DNA from: Cliona cf. orientalis
Taxonomy: Eukaryota; Porifera; Demospongiae; Clionaida; Clionaidae
Reading direction: 5' to 3'
Assembly (NCBI GenBank): GCA_963930775.1
Contig: OZ005690.1
Coordinates: 5,502,225 to 5,566,224, forward strand
Length of the DNA: 64,000 nucleotides
The notes under the pieces were generated by a model, which made no database searches, was not told where the DNA came from, and was given only the letters and a program-made list of their open reading frames with translations. Position numbers and translations under genes: made by a program. Below, piece after piece: positions 11,740 through 23,215 of the stretch. Numbering within the stretch: the first letter of the stretch is position 1; every line of letters starts with the position of its first letter.

Positions 11740-13330
11740 TTAGTTTGAGTACACACAAATAATTGAATAAGAGAGTATGGGATGCATGGTAGTAGTGTTT
11801 GGATGGTCCAAGTTAATACCCAGTAGCAGCTCCTTCTGATTTGATGCATGAGGTGTGAGGGGCAAAGTGGGCGGAGGATGACGTGGTGCACAGGGAGTGT
11901 AGGCCAGAGTGGGTGGAGGATGATGTGGTGGCTGGGCGATCTTGGGAATAGGGTGAGGTCTATTGTCAAGAAGTGGCAATGGAGGTGGCAGTGGTGGTGA
12001 GCTTGTTTCCAATCTGGGAAGTGGGGGAGTTGGGAGATCCTTGGGTGGACGGTCAGTGGACCAAAGTGGGCAAGTGCTTTTTTACTGAAATTTAAGCAAA
12101 ATCTGCATTTCTGTTATAAAAGAAATTTATAGCAATTTTGTGATTCAGTAAATCAAGAATTGAGAATTTGCTTATGTTGGACCAAAGTGGCCAACTGACT
12201 TCCCAATCTCACCCAGCAGAATCATCAAAATCCACTAGGTTGGACCAAAGTGGCCAAATGATACTTCTGCCTCACCTAGCTGAATTTCTGATTTCAACAG
12301 GTTGGACCAAGTGGCTACTGATTTTTGTTGTCTGCTTAGCTGAATTTCAAAATGTACTGTGTTGGACCAAAGTGCATGGCCAATTGACATTCTTAATTTT
12401 ACCTGGCTAATTTATTTAAAATATTTTATCGACTACATAATAATTGACACATTGATTCCATGAAATTATTATATTATGTACACATACATTATCATGTATT
12501 AATTAAATAATTGAGCTGGTAATATTCGTACGGACCAGGAAAATATCCAAACTTACATATGTACCTCCCCCCACACAGGTCCACTTACGCTTTTTCACAC
12601 AAAACATATTCACGGTAAACTTGTCCAGCCTTGAAGTGAAGTCAGTTGGCCACTTTGGTCCAACACAGTGTATTTTGAAATTCAGCTAGGCAGACAACAA
12701 AAATCAGTTGGCCACTTCGATCCCACCAGTTGAAATCTGAAATTTAGCTACGTAGGTGAGGCAGAAGTATCATTTGGCCACTTTGGTCCAACCTAGTGGA
12801 TTTTGAGATTCTGCTGAGTGAGATAGGGAAGTCAGTTGGCCACTTTGGTCCAACATACGCAAATTCTTAATTCTTGGTTTCTAAACCTACTGAATCACAA
12901 AATTGCTATAAATCTCTTGATAGAAATGTAAATTTTGGTTAAATTTCAGCAAAAAAAGCACTTGGCCACTTTGGTCCACTGACCGTGGACCCCCAGCCTC
13001 AGTTGACACTGAATTCAGCTGTGGAGGAGGAATATCCTTGGGTGGGATGGCAGGCAGGTGAAGGGAAGTCTCCAGTCTATCAGAGGATGTCACTAAATTT
13101 GGCAGCCCAGGAGGAATACCCTTGGGTGGAATGGGAGGGGGAATGAGCAGTTGCTGTTCTGCACAGCTGTCTCCAGTCTAGCCACTATTGCCTCCAACTC
13201 TCTTAGTCTCTTGGATTTGTCTACATAAACCAATTTGGCAATAATACATCAATGTAGTACTGTCCTGCTGCCTGTAGCTTGACAACCTCTGCCTCAAGAT
13301 ATTTCAAGCGTTAGAGTTGTTATCCACTGT
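11740..13330 (-). pseudogene. Proline-rich coiled-coil coding remnant, interrupted by a TIR element
   Basis: Minus-strand coding-like pieces run from about 13330 down to 11740. A helical piece (RLKYLEAEVVKLQAAG) and another (RLRELEAIVARLETAVQ) precede Pro-rich repeats built on IPPKGIPP, AIPPKDIPPP and RPPKDLPTPP, each near an RLETS motif. The reading continues on both sides of the 934-bp inverted-repeat element at 12051-12984, which splits the Pro-rich part. Stops lie between some pieces, so introns or decay are present. I do not recognise the family. Similar coiled-coil peptides occur next to BEN domains, and a BEN remnant lies just upstream on the other strand. Confidence 0.4.
12051..12984. 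mobile_element. Foldback element with about 380-bp inverted repeats and 6-bp TSD
   Basis: Termini are GGTCAGTGGACCAAAG (left) and CTTTGGTCCACTGACC (right), flanked by a perfect GTGGAC direct repeat (12045-12050, 12985-12990). Each arm is about 380 bp, and the motif TTGGACCAAAGTGGCCAA recurs four or five times per arm at roughly 60-120-bp intervals. The central 200 bp is AT-rich and unique. No transposase. Each arm is therefore a tandem array of short palindromic cassettes. Confidence 0.85.
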
Positions 13331-13965
13331 CAAGTTTAGTAGCAGATCACCTGTAAAATCAATGATAGAGGTTGATCACTAATCACGCACAGTAAAGAAT
13401 ATGGTACATGTATGCACATGTACATGTACTTAGACTATGGTATGCATAATATGCTTTGATCTTTTGAATTTAATGAGGTATCTAAAATAGTGTAGATACT
13501 CAGAATGGAGTAGTTAAATTTCGTTAGAAGACCTGTCATGAATTTGAAACAAAATGCATCAAAAAGGAAGAAATAGGCAGAAATTGAGTTTTAATTATTG
13601 TCTGCATGATTAATTTTCAGATTGATGGTAAAATTTGCAGCTCTATCAAGGTTTAAATTAGCAAAAACCTTGCTTTCTGGCAAAATTCAAATGGGGACTG
13701 AGCTGAGCCCACTGACACGCAGCACGAGTGCTAGTACTGGTGGCTCTTTTGAGCGCCATGTAGTCTCTCCTACCACTAAAAACTGTTGTGAGACGAGTCT
13801 CGCATGCGTAGAAGGGGGTGTCGCACGAGACCCGGCTGAGACAGTTGCTCCTCAGCTGCTTCAAGCATAGAATCACCTTCATTCCCAGCGCAGTCCAGAA
13901 TGCAACATCCCTCGATCGGGTTTCTAAAACGCCGTAGAGCCTCGGCTTAGGGCAATGACCTATAC
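13331..13965. other. Intergenic, nothing recognised
   Basis: The 82-residue plus frame (13622-13870) has no family resemblance and overlaps an equally long minus frame. I do not call either. Confidence 0.55.
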
Positions 13966-14200
13966 CAAGGGCTTATAGACCCCAAAGGGGGAGAGGGCGT
14001 GTAACTGCCATACATGATAGTGTACCTAGCAAAGTTCAAATCAGACAGTGGTTTGTAACTAATTATAGTAACAGCTGCTGTCTGGACTGCATTAGTGCTA
14101 TGGACTGATAATGTGGATTTACTATTTTTAGCCTATGCATTTGAAGTTTGCCAGGTGCCAGTTACATGCCCTCTCCCCCTTTGGGGTCTATAAGCCCTTG
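13966..14200. mobile_element. 235-bp MITE with 7-bp TSD
   Basis: Inverted ends CAAGGGCTTATAGACCCCAA (left) and TTGGGGTCTATAAGCCCTTG (right) extend about 40 bp inward with one mismatch visible. The perfect 7-bp direct repeat CCTATAC flanks it (13959-13965, 14201-14207). No coding capacity. Confidence 0.85.
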
Positions 14201-14293
14201 CCTATACATATACATATGCACCTGTAGAAGAAACGTGAGTGTGTCTAGTGCACTGATACACACACGTAATCTTATCATTGTCACTATCTTCCT

Positions 14294-15153
14294 TCATTCT
14301 TCCTTGTCGCCTTGTCCTTCCTCTTGTGAGCAATTATGTGGATCATCTCGTGGGCTGTCAGCATGGATTAGAGAAACTCTGTTGGCTTGTAGCTGCTCTA
14401 GGGAGGGTTGAACTAGTTCGAGGGGTGCTGTGGAGTTAAAAGTCTGTGCTTTGGAGAGAGAATTGGAGGTTTCCAGCGTGGATACTTGTTCTGGTGGATC
14501 ACTCTGTTTCTCACTGGGTGTTTTACCATCACTAGCTGTATCAGACTGCTCTGCTTGACTTGGAGAAGTGGATATTTGTTCTGATGGATCACTCAGTTTC
14601 TCACTGGGTGTTTTACCATCACCACTCACTATGATAATTCTGCCCTTCTTCGTGGTAGATGTACCCTTCCCTTGGCCAGAACGCATGGTAGATGTATCCT
14701 TCCCTTGGCCAGAACGTTGTGTACGATTCTCTTTTCCACCTCTGTTTTTTTGGGTGGCTCAGTTTTAGCTTTCTTCTTGGGGGTGGACGGGATTCATCAT
14801 CCTTTTCTTCTACTTGCATGTCATTCATGACTGCCTTCACTTCACCTTCAGTTCCTACTGCAACCACTTTACATGGGTACTTCTCCGCAGAAAGTGTCTG
14901 GAGCCAAATCATCAGGCTTGGGGATCACAATCTTCTTCACAGCCACAACTGACAGGGAGTCTCCCTCTTCAGGCCAGCAGACTAGACAGTGAGTAGAGTG
15001 GGGACTTTGTTCTTTGGGCCTCTGTGTGTGAGAGTACACCAGGTCATCCTTGAGTAGCTTCTCTATCTTGTCTGGATCTGATAAGGTGGCTGAGTGAATA
15101 GTTTCTTTGCCTTGAAATGTGGTCTGGATCTGATAAATTAGCCATGGAGCCAT
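14294..15153 (-). pseudogene. BEN-associated N-terminal region gene, frameshifted
   Basis: From an ATG at 15153 the minus strand reads MAPWLIYQIQTTF, then LSDPDKIEKLLKDD, HCLVCWPEEGDSLSVV and KKIVIPKPDDLAPDTFCG. This is followed in another frame by YPCKVVAVGTEGEVKAVMND and a basic stretch (RRKLKLSHPKKQRWK), then a tandem peptide duplication (FWPREGYIYH twice), then in a third frame a Ser/Glu/Pro-rich linker with two copies of DGKTPSEKxSDPxEQ. Two single-base frame changes, near 14880 and 14690, are needed to read through. The order (small N-terminal domain, acidic/basic linker) resembles proteins that end in a BEN domain, but no BEN half is found downstream on this strand. Confidence 0.45.
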
Positions 15154-15497
15154 AGCTGTTTATATACAGAACATTCTGCACTTTGACTGCTAGACAGTGC
15201 CAAGCGGTAATTGATGAATAACTGAACTGCGGTGCCACCCACCATTCAATTACCGTTTCAGGAAATGGAATGGACTGTTTCTTACCACTGGAACGGGCGT
15301 TCCATTTCCGTTCCCATGGAACGGAACAGAACGAAAACGTCACCGTTTTTTTTTTACTCCTACTGTATGGTATGTCATCCACAATCCATGTGTAATCAAT
15401 TAATATGGGGCTTGCCTTCCCCTCATGACTACACATTACCCCCCTCATTAGCAAAAATAACCGCTGCATAGTTGTACAGATTCCCTTTCCCCTATAG

Positions 15498-15954
15498 AGA
15501 AGGATGACTGGAATGTCGTGTCTGTTGAGTGTGGCTCACTAGCTGCCAAGTGGGAGCAGCTCAGTGCCTGTCTTGGTCTTGCTAAAGCCGACATTGATAG
15601 GATAAGGGAAAGCCATCCCAGGGACATCGCTGGATGCTGGAGTGAGGCCCTCAGCCAATGGATTAAGCAGAACTACTCTACTCAGCGATTTGGTTTACCA
15701 TCGTGGAGGTCTCTACTAAAAGCAGTGGCTACGGTGGACAGATGTCTTTGCAAGGATCTGGCCACTAAACATCCATTAGGTACGACTTCACACAATTAAC
15801 ATGATGTAAACTGATCCTAGCATAAAGTTACATTAATTTGACTGAATTAAGCTAGTATAATAATAATTATTATTATTGTTTGTTTTGTTAGATATCCTAC
15901 AAGTACCTTCTGCTGTTGTCCAACCACCAGCCAGCCCTGAGAAGAGACAAAAAA
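15498..15954 (+). CDS. Death-domain gene fragment, two exons
   Basis: Exon 1 (15498-15779) has acceptor CCTATAG|AGAAGG and donor ATTAG|GTACG. It encodes a death domain: SLAAKWEQLSACLGLAKADI, RESHPRDIAGCWSEALSQWI, then FGLPSWRSLLKAV with the conserved Trp of helices 5-6. Exon 2 (15892-15954) joins in phase 1 and reads DILQVPSAVVQPPASPEKRQ before a GTAAGT donor. The protein is incomplete at both ends: no start codon upstream, and no further exon recognised in the next 1.7 kb. The death domain implies a signalling adaptor or receptor role. The rest of the architecture is unknown. Confidence 0.65.
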
Positions 15955-17715
15955 GTAAGTTTATAATAGCTGCTATTTTCTTTTAGAATTCAGCACCCCT
16001 AATTTTAACCCTTTGCACATGCGCGAGGCTTATGGTAGTCATTCTGTCTGTCTGTATGTCTGTTTAATTCTAAGCTAACTGCTATATACCTCATTTGTGA
16101 GTCCAAAGTGCAGGTTTGTAAAGTTCCTTACGGCATTCCAAACACATGTACACATGTATTGTGTGGATTTTGCTGAAAATGCTGTTCTTCGGTTTTGCTA
16201 TCATTTGCTTTTTTAGCTAGTAGTAGAATGACTTTATGTTATAGTTAATGCGTGCGCGGAGTGCAGTACGCGATTTACAGCACGAGAGGAGTGGTCGAGT
16301 GGCTGATAAAGCACGAGGCGAAGCCGAGTGCTTTATCAGACACGAGACCACTCCTCGAGTGCTGTAAATCGTGTACTGCACGACCAAGCGCACGCATTAA
16401 CTGGCTTATTGTATGACACTCCGATGTGGACCGCCATGACAGCCTACTGGTAAGTTTACATACAGGGCCGCCTGTATACCCGTTGATCCGTCACTTTTTA
16501 AAAATTTATTTTTGTGAAAAACGGTCAAATAAAGCTTTAAATTATTTTCAAAAGTAGCAAGGCATAGCTACGTACGCAGATCAGTGCTCTCTGACTTGGA
16601 CAGTTTGTACGTAGCTAGCTCTAGTAGCTAAATCTTAGTCAACCCAGGCTTGAAGGCTATCTAACACAAAAAATACTGACCTTTGACAATTTGAAAGCTT
16701 CTTTGTGACAACTGTTCAGTCTAGAAGTTAGTCTGAACAGTATCAAGGCGAATACTTGCTTCTTCATGTGCTTTTAGACTTTCAAAAACTTAAATTTCTA
16801 ATTAAAGCCCGCTAGCGTGCTTTATGGCCAATAATGTCCGTGCAATATTGGCCATATTGAGCACGCTCTACGTGTACCGGATATAAAGCACGGGCGGTGC
16901 CTTTGATGTTATATGGCTTCATACAATAAGTATAATTATTTCTGTTCGCATGATTTTCAACCAATCAGATGCATTGAAAAGTGTGCATTAAATCACGAAT
17001 TGCACACTTAAGTGTGCATTAAATGGATATTGCACAGTTTGAATGTAGCTAGCTTTGAAATAAGTCTAAACGAGTCAGAACAAGTCACCAACCAAAAGCG
17101 CTTGAGTGTAGAAGCGCGTGAACCAACAATCGTGTAAGTTTGGTTGAAAGTCACTTTGGCCAGAAACAAAATCTTTAGAACACACTTACCTGGCACTGCA
17201 TGATTTAATGTGGTGCACTCGGCACGTCCGTTTTGTCTGGATACTTAATGGTTAATTAGATCGCGCGTGCGTATTTACGATAGCTAATTTGAATATTCAA
17301 ATGAGGTATGACAACTTGCCAATTCTCGGGGGGGGGGGGGGGTTTAGTCCCATGTCCCCCCACAACAATCGAGCTCCAAACCCCCTGAAATGCTGCCAGT
17401 CCCCCCACAAATTCCAGTACATCACCCAGGAAACCACTGCGCAGCAACTGCAAAAAATCTGCAGTAGTGCGCAGCCATTATTGAGCACCTGCATCCTTTC
17501 ACTTCGTTGGTTTCTGGCTAACCGCTTACTCTCAACTCGCCACCACCGGTCAGTAGAAGCGCTTCACCACAGGAAAGAGAGGTCAGAAGATAGTTGGATG
17601 ATTACTTTAAGTAACATAAGTAGTAGCTAGCAGCTTCTATTTTTTCATGCATGTAAATCCTCTCCCAAAATTCACTAAAAAATTACATATAAAAAAATAC
17701 AATAACTCTACGTAG
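15955..17715. other. Non-coding stretch with a foldback repeat
   Basis: Apart from the hairpin at 16244-16401 and a 15-base G run near 17328-17342, I see no gene. The 113-residue plus frame at 17289-17630 reads across the G run and lacks any family signal. Confidence 0.55.
16244..16401. repeat. Imperfect 158-bp palindrome (foldback MITE)
   Basis: Starts GTTAATGCGTGCGC and ends GCGCACGCATTAAC. Arms pair through GCAGTACGCGATTTACAGCA and the AAAGCACGAGGCGAAGCC centre. It would form a long hairpin. A shorter hairpin of similar design is at 25544-25622. Confidence 0.75.
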
Positions 17716-20700
17716 ATGGAATTCCACTTGGAACAGCTTGGCAGGCACTGCAGAGTTTGTGGTGGGATACTTGCCAAGGCTAAAGGAAAGCTAGTCACCT
17801 ATACTTGCAGGGACTATGCTGAACAACTCCAAGCCAGTTTCTCCTTTAGTACCAGCCAAGATGATCCTGAGATACACCCTTCACAGTTTTGCCACTCATG
17901 TTATTGTAGCATGAAACGGTTCTCCAAGGCAGCCAGAGATGGAGTGTCTTTCTGTTGCTCCACAGTTGTCTATGAGTGGAGAGAGCACTGTGAAGACTGC
18001 TCAGTAAGAATTTAAAAACTCTAAAAACATATAGGAATACTCTACTACAATGCTGTACACAAACATACCAGGTGTGTGATCATTTTTGGTGGTGGTCAAA
18101 ATCGCAAGGCCAGGAAGAATAGAGGCCGGCGAGCAGATGTCATCACCAGCACCCTTGAGCACCTCCACACAACAGCACCACCATCGATGTTTCCTGCTCA
18201 CAACCATCCCGAATACGAGACAACAGCAGTATCCACGGATCTGTCCTGTCCCATCTGCGCAGCTGTTTTGGAGCGACCCCTGCAGTTAGCATGTGGTAAT
18301 ATTAATTGCCATAGTTGCTGCTACAGGTGGATAAGTACAGCTATGAGTGGCCCAATATCCTGCCCATGCTGCTACAATCACCAGCTTGACAGCACCACCA
18401 TTCACCCACCCCCACCCATGGTCACCAGCTTACTCTCCGATCTTCTTGTAACTTGTAGCAAGAACTGTGGCAGGCTGGTGAGAGCTGGCCAGTACACCAA
18501 ACACTTGGATAGCAAGTGCACAGAGCACTTCCACATCCAAGTGAATTCTCCATCCAGGATGACCCTTAGGGATGTTCTATCCAAGCCAGCTGCAGTCCCT
18601 CCAACACCAGCAGAGAAGAAGGTGGCCAACCATCTCGTCAAGCGCCTCCTCAACAACTACCCAGAGCAGGTTATAAGAGTCGCCTCAAGTCGTGGTCAGG
18701 TTAGCAGAGTCCTGTTAGACATCAGAGAGAATTAATGAATAAATTAATATAAAATTAATAGCCCCTCACCTTGGTTCCCATAACTGGAAGCCATGTCTCA
18801 AGTGGCAGTGCTTCCAAGAAGACTCTTCAGTGACGATCACAGCAGATCAGCCAAGCTCGCAAGGTCGTTAGTGGTGGAGATGCTTCCTCCCAGCTGCAAG
18901 CAGAAGTGAAGTTGCTGCCAGAAGACCAAAGGAAACAGTTACTTGGTGAGATAGGCTTGCCAGTTGTCATACCAACGGACCATGCCCTGGCAATTAAAGC
19001 GGACCTTGCTCTACCTTGGACCAAGCTGCGGGTATTGAGAAGGTAGGGTCAATCATCCTACATAATAATTAACAATTAATAATCAAGGTGGCTGACTTCA
19101 CTGAATGTTAGCCTGGCTAGTGAGGCAAAACAGAGGGTGCTGGCAAAAAGGATAGTGGGTGACAATATCACAGCAGGAAAGGGAGCCTTTACCTTCTCCA
19201 TGGACAAGGGAGGTGAAGAAATCAAGGAAGTCCCTTTGTTTACCGACCCAATTTGATCACCACTGTATCTGATTATGTGGAGAAACACAAGTAAAATTAA
19301 TAATCACACATACTTAATAATTTAACTAACTTAATTCTGTTGATCAGATCGGAAGGTAACCTCACATGGCATGGTGGAACCATTCCCAGCGATGAGCTGT
19401 GGATCAAGCTGGGTGGGGACAAAGGCAGGGGGAGCTTCAAGTTCAACCTCCAGCTATGCAATGTGCAGCATCCTAACTCCTTGAAGAACACCATCTTAGT
19501 GTCTGTGTTCAAGGCAGGTGACAGCACCATAAACCTTCACACTGCACTGGACATGTACAAGGAGCATGTGACAGAACTGCAAGGGATGCCCCTAAAGTAT
19601 GGTCTTCTGAGTGTATTTTAGAAATCTCCCCACTATGTAATGACTACACAGAGAGAGGAAGATCAAAGTCTTCTTTTCTGGAGACTATGAGTACTTGTAC
19701 CGGATGTATGGGCTATCTGGTGCTAGTGGTAAGACACAAGTGCCTAATTTAGTGATGGCTTACCATCAAATCTTACTTCAGGGCGTCACTGTTGTCTGTG
19801 GTGCACTATTCCCAGCAGCAAACTCAAGATACCTCTTGCACAGAGAGGGCGGTTCCCACTCAGATCCCTGGAGACACTCGAGTCCGAATATAGCAGGTTT
19901 GTGTCAACTGGAAGTGACCTCAGACGGACCAAGGAGTGCAACAATATCATCGGGGAGTACATTCTTGATATCCCCCTAGAAAATGTATGGCTTAGTATTA
20001 CTGTTTACATATGTACAGGGTTTTATACAGGAATTTTCATCAGAGGGGGGAAATCATAGCGTGCGGCAATATACTCAAACTAGGGGGGTCTGGGGGCATG
20101 CTCCCCCAGGAAGATTTTGAAATTTATGACCTCTGAGACTGCTTCTGGTGGCTTCTGAGACTACTTTCACAAGCAAAAAGATTGATTGTTGGATAAAAGT
20201 TACAAGTATTATTATGATAGTTGGCAAATTTCAGGGGGGGGAAATGCCAGTCAGGGGGGGGATATCCCCTGGTTCCCCCCCCTCTAAATAAATCACTGTA
20301 TGTATCATAAGCATGCTTAATGTAGGTTTGCATACCTGGACTCCATCTCTCCCTTGGCATCTAAAATCGTCTGTGGTCACTTCTTGTGGATGCTTGCAAC
20401 AAGCTTAATCTGAAGCTGGCGGATGGAGGAGGCAGAGCCGGGGGAGCAAGCTTCATTCAGTACTCGTCCCTTCTCACTCAACGGCCACAGCTGAATACCC
20501 GGCTCACAACTCAAGAGTCACAGGCAACCATGTTGGAACAGTTGACCACCTTCATGGCACTCAGCCTGCCAGATCCAGAGTCCAATCCAACCCTGAGTGC
20601 ATTCAGACATGAAGCATCAGTAGCCCGTCAACTTGCTGACAGTATGGTAAGATATGATAATATGACACTGAACTCCACCTTACCCATATTTTGTCTCAGT

Positions 20701-21517
20701 CCTCTGAACTCTCTTCCCTTGACGATCAGATCAAGCGGAAATTTAGCCCCAAGGATGGCCCTTTCTACCAGTCACTCGAAAAGAGTTTGAGTGATCTGAA
20801 TGTAGTGAGGCAAGCCTACCATGGAGGATCTTTTGTCGGGAACCATGTTCACAAATTGTTGAAGGTGCATAAGGTGCATAAAATTTAATAACACACACTG
20901 GGGAATGTACATAAAATACGTACATGTACACTGTAGTAACAAAAGTACTATGACTAAAATTCAAACTGCAGTCTAGTAGCACCAAGGTCCTATGTCAAAA
21001 CTTGGTATCAGTGGCAAGCTCTCCAACACTCAAGCGAGTGAGTGAAACCTTTTCCCAGGCATTTCAACTGTTTGCCAAGTGCCACATGGGATACAATGCC
21101 AATGTAGTCACCGACACAGATATGAAGCAAACAGGTGAAGAATCGACTCAAATTGTCACATTGCTAATCATAAAATTAATTATTATTACAAAATTCACAG
21201 AACAAGATTTTGCCACCTTCCTGGAGTACTATCGGCGCACATTTCCTGATGCCACCATCCTGTCGAAAATGCACATCATGGAAGACCACATCATCCCATG
21301 GTTGAAGCGATGGCACACCGGAGCTGGACTTATGGGGGAGCAAGGGGCAGAGTCGATTCATGCTCACTTTATGAAGTTGGAGACACGATACCAGACCATA
21401 GCTAACCCTGTTGACCGGCTAAAATACATCTTCTCCCAACAGATTCTGGATAGTGAACCTTCTCTTGTTGCGCTAAGGCCTCCCCCACAGAAAAGGATCA
21501 AAACTAGCGAGGAATAG
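17716..21517 (+). pseudogene. RAG1 N-terminal-like zinc/RING region fused to an unclassified transposase-like region, about 11 exons
   Basis: Exons by splice phase: 17716-18003, 18072-about 18697, about 18843-19042, 19088-19290, 19348-19596, 19652-19728, 19782-19984, 20326-20646, 20700-20864, 20972-21134, 21201-21517. Exon 1 has CRVCGG, IHPSQFCHSCYCSMKRF and EWREHCEDC, the zinc-ligand order of the RAG1 region before its RING. Exon 2 has a RING (CPIC, CGNINCHSCC, CPCC) followed by a C2H2-like CSKNCGRLVRAGQYTKH, again the RAG1 order. The rest is not the RAG1 core: GGDKGRGSFKFNLQ, FFSGDYEYLYRMYGLSGASG, GRHCCLWC, IIGEYILDIP and GEQGAESIHAHF. Candidate acidic residues are D (19418-19420), D (19683-19685) and E (21338-21340 or 21350-21352). 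Breaks: a T-run frameshift near 18079, a C-run frameshift near 19250, and TAA at 20362-20364. All other exon joins keep phase. It is either a young pseudogene or a gene with assembly errors. Confidence 0.75.
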
Positions 21518-22000
21518 CCACCTCTTCAAGCCTTCTCATCGCTACTTCAGACCTTTTTATTATCTTGTATTGCTTGTTTGTAGCCGTAGGTTAATAACAT
21601 GCCTGATAATGGGCCCATTTTACATGCCATCATACACCACTAAAAAAAAAAAGAAGCACCAAGGTGCACATACCACTTGTAACAAAGCCGCGCAGTCTAT
21701 TGATGCGGCAAGCAGGCAGATGGTAACTTTAGCTGACTTAGACTCACTTCTTATTCAAAACTCTCTCAATACATATGCATGTACACCTTATTATACAAAA
21801 TTAAGTATGATGTGGCACAAAATACTTCAGCAGTTTTCGAGACGTGACCAAGTACAAAATAATAAGTGATACCTAGGACCTAGTACCTTAAATCACAAGT
21901 CAAAGTATAAGTGACCTAATACCTAATAAAGGATTGCACAACAAACATGTAAACAAGCAGCAAATGTCCATTTATGGTAATCTTCCACATTCCTCCCTCC

Positions 22001-23065
22001 TTACGATAACAAAGGGGGATTTGTTCCATCAAAGTCTTTCTTTGGTATCTCGAGTGTGGGAATTGATCCTCGAGAAAGACCATCGGCATTAGCATTGTCC
22101 ACTCCTTTCCGACGTTTTAGGCTGAAATTAAAGGGTTGCAATGCAAGGGCCCAATGAATCAGCCTTGAATTGGTATTCTTCATTCTGTATAGCCACGAAA
22201 AAGGTTGGTGATCTGTCTCAACGGTAAAGCTCTGGGCATACAGGTAAGTGTAAAAGAATCTGAGGGCCCGTACAATAGCTAGGCACTCCTTCTCTATAGT
22301 GGCATAGTTGACTTCCCTTGGTAGAAGCTTTTGACTCGCATACGCCACAGGGTGCTCGTTTCCATCGTCATCCTTCTGACTCAGAACAGCTCCAAGTCCT
22401 ACTTCTGAAGCATCTATTTGCAACATGAACGGCTTAGAGGGATCTGCTACTTTTAGAACAGTTGCTTGTACCATGGCTGTCTTCAGCTCTCGAAACGCTT
22501 TGTCACAATCGGGTGTCCAGGTGACTTGCTTTGGATGAGATTTTCTCGTGAGATTGGTTAGTGGTACTGCGATTGTAGCAAAATTAGGAATGAAGCGGCG
22601 GTAGTAACCGACAAGTCCTAAAAACGCTCACACATCTTTCTTAGTCTTGGGCTCTGGGTACTCCATCACTGCTTTCACTTTCTCTGGATCAGGTTGTACT
22701 TTCCCTTCTCCGATGATGTGGCCCAGGTAGTGTGCCCTCCTTCGGCCAAATTGACACTTCTTCACCTTCACAGTTAGACCTGCTCGCTGGATCTTCTCGA
22801 ATACTTCACTCAGATGTTGCAGATGTTCTCCCCAGGACTGACTGTAAATTACAGCATCATCGATGTACGCTCCTGCAAACTGCTCGCATCCTCTCAAGAT
22901 GTGGTTCATCGTCCGTTGGAAGGTGGCAGGGGCACTATATAATCCAAAGGGCATAACCTCGAACTTGTAAAGTCCACTCGGTGTTATAATGGCTGTTTTC
23001 TCCTTGGCGTCTTCAGAAAGGGGAATCTGCCAATAGCCCTTAGCAAGATCAAGAGTAGATATCAC
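22001..23065 (-). pseudogene. Retroelement reverse transcriptase and RNase H, with one internal stop
   Basis: The reverse transcriptase part (23065-22628) shows STLDLAKGYWQIPL, FEVMPFGLYSAPATFQR and the catalytic box as YIDDAV, a variant of YxDD with I at the second position, followed by YLGHIIGEGKV. A TGA at about 22629 interrupts KTKKDV before AFLGLVGYYRRFIPN. The RNase H part (22474-22001) shows QIDASEVGLGAVLSQ, SQKLLPREVNYATIEKECLA and TDHQPFSWLY and ends in a stop 12 bases after a DGTNPP motif. RNase H is the last domain, which confirms that no integrase follows it. Confidence 0.8.
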
Positions 23066-23215
23066 TTTTGCAGAGCCAATACTTTCAGGACTTCCTCGAT
23101 TCGTGGCATTGGGTAAGCATCAAATTTTGTCACACTGTTCACTTTTCAATAATCCACGCAAAATCTGACTGTTCCGTCCTTTTTTTCCACCAGCACGATT
23201 GGGGACGCCCAAGGG

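Noticed and set aside
17289-17630. Candidate upstream exon of the RAG1-N-like gene
   Set aside because: No zinc motif, it passes through a G run, and exon 1 already has a start codon.
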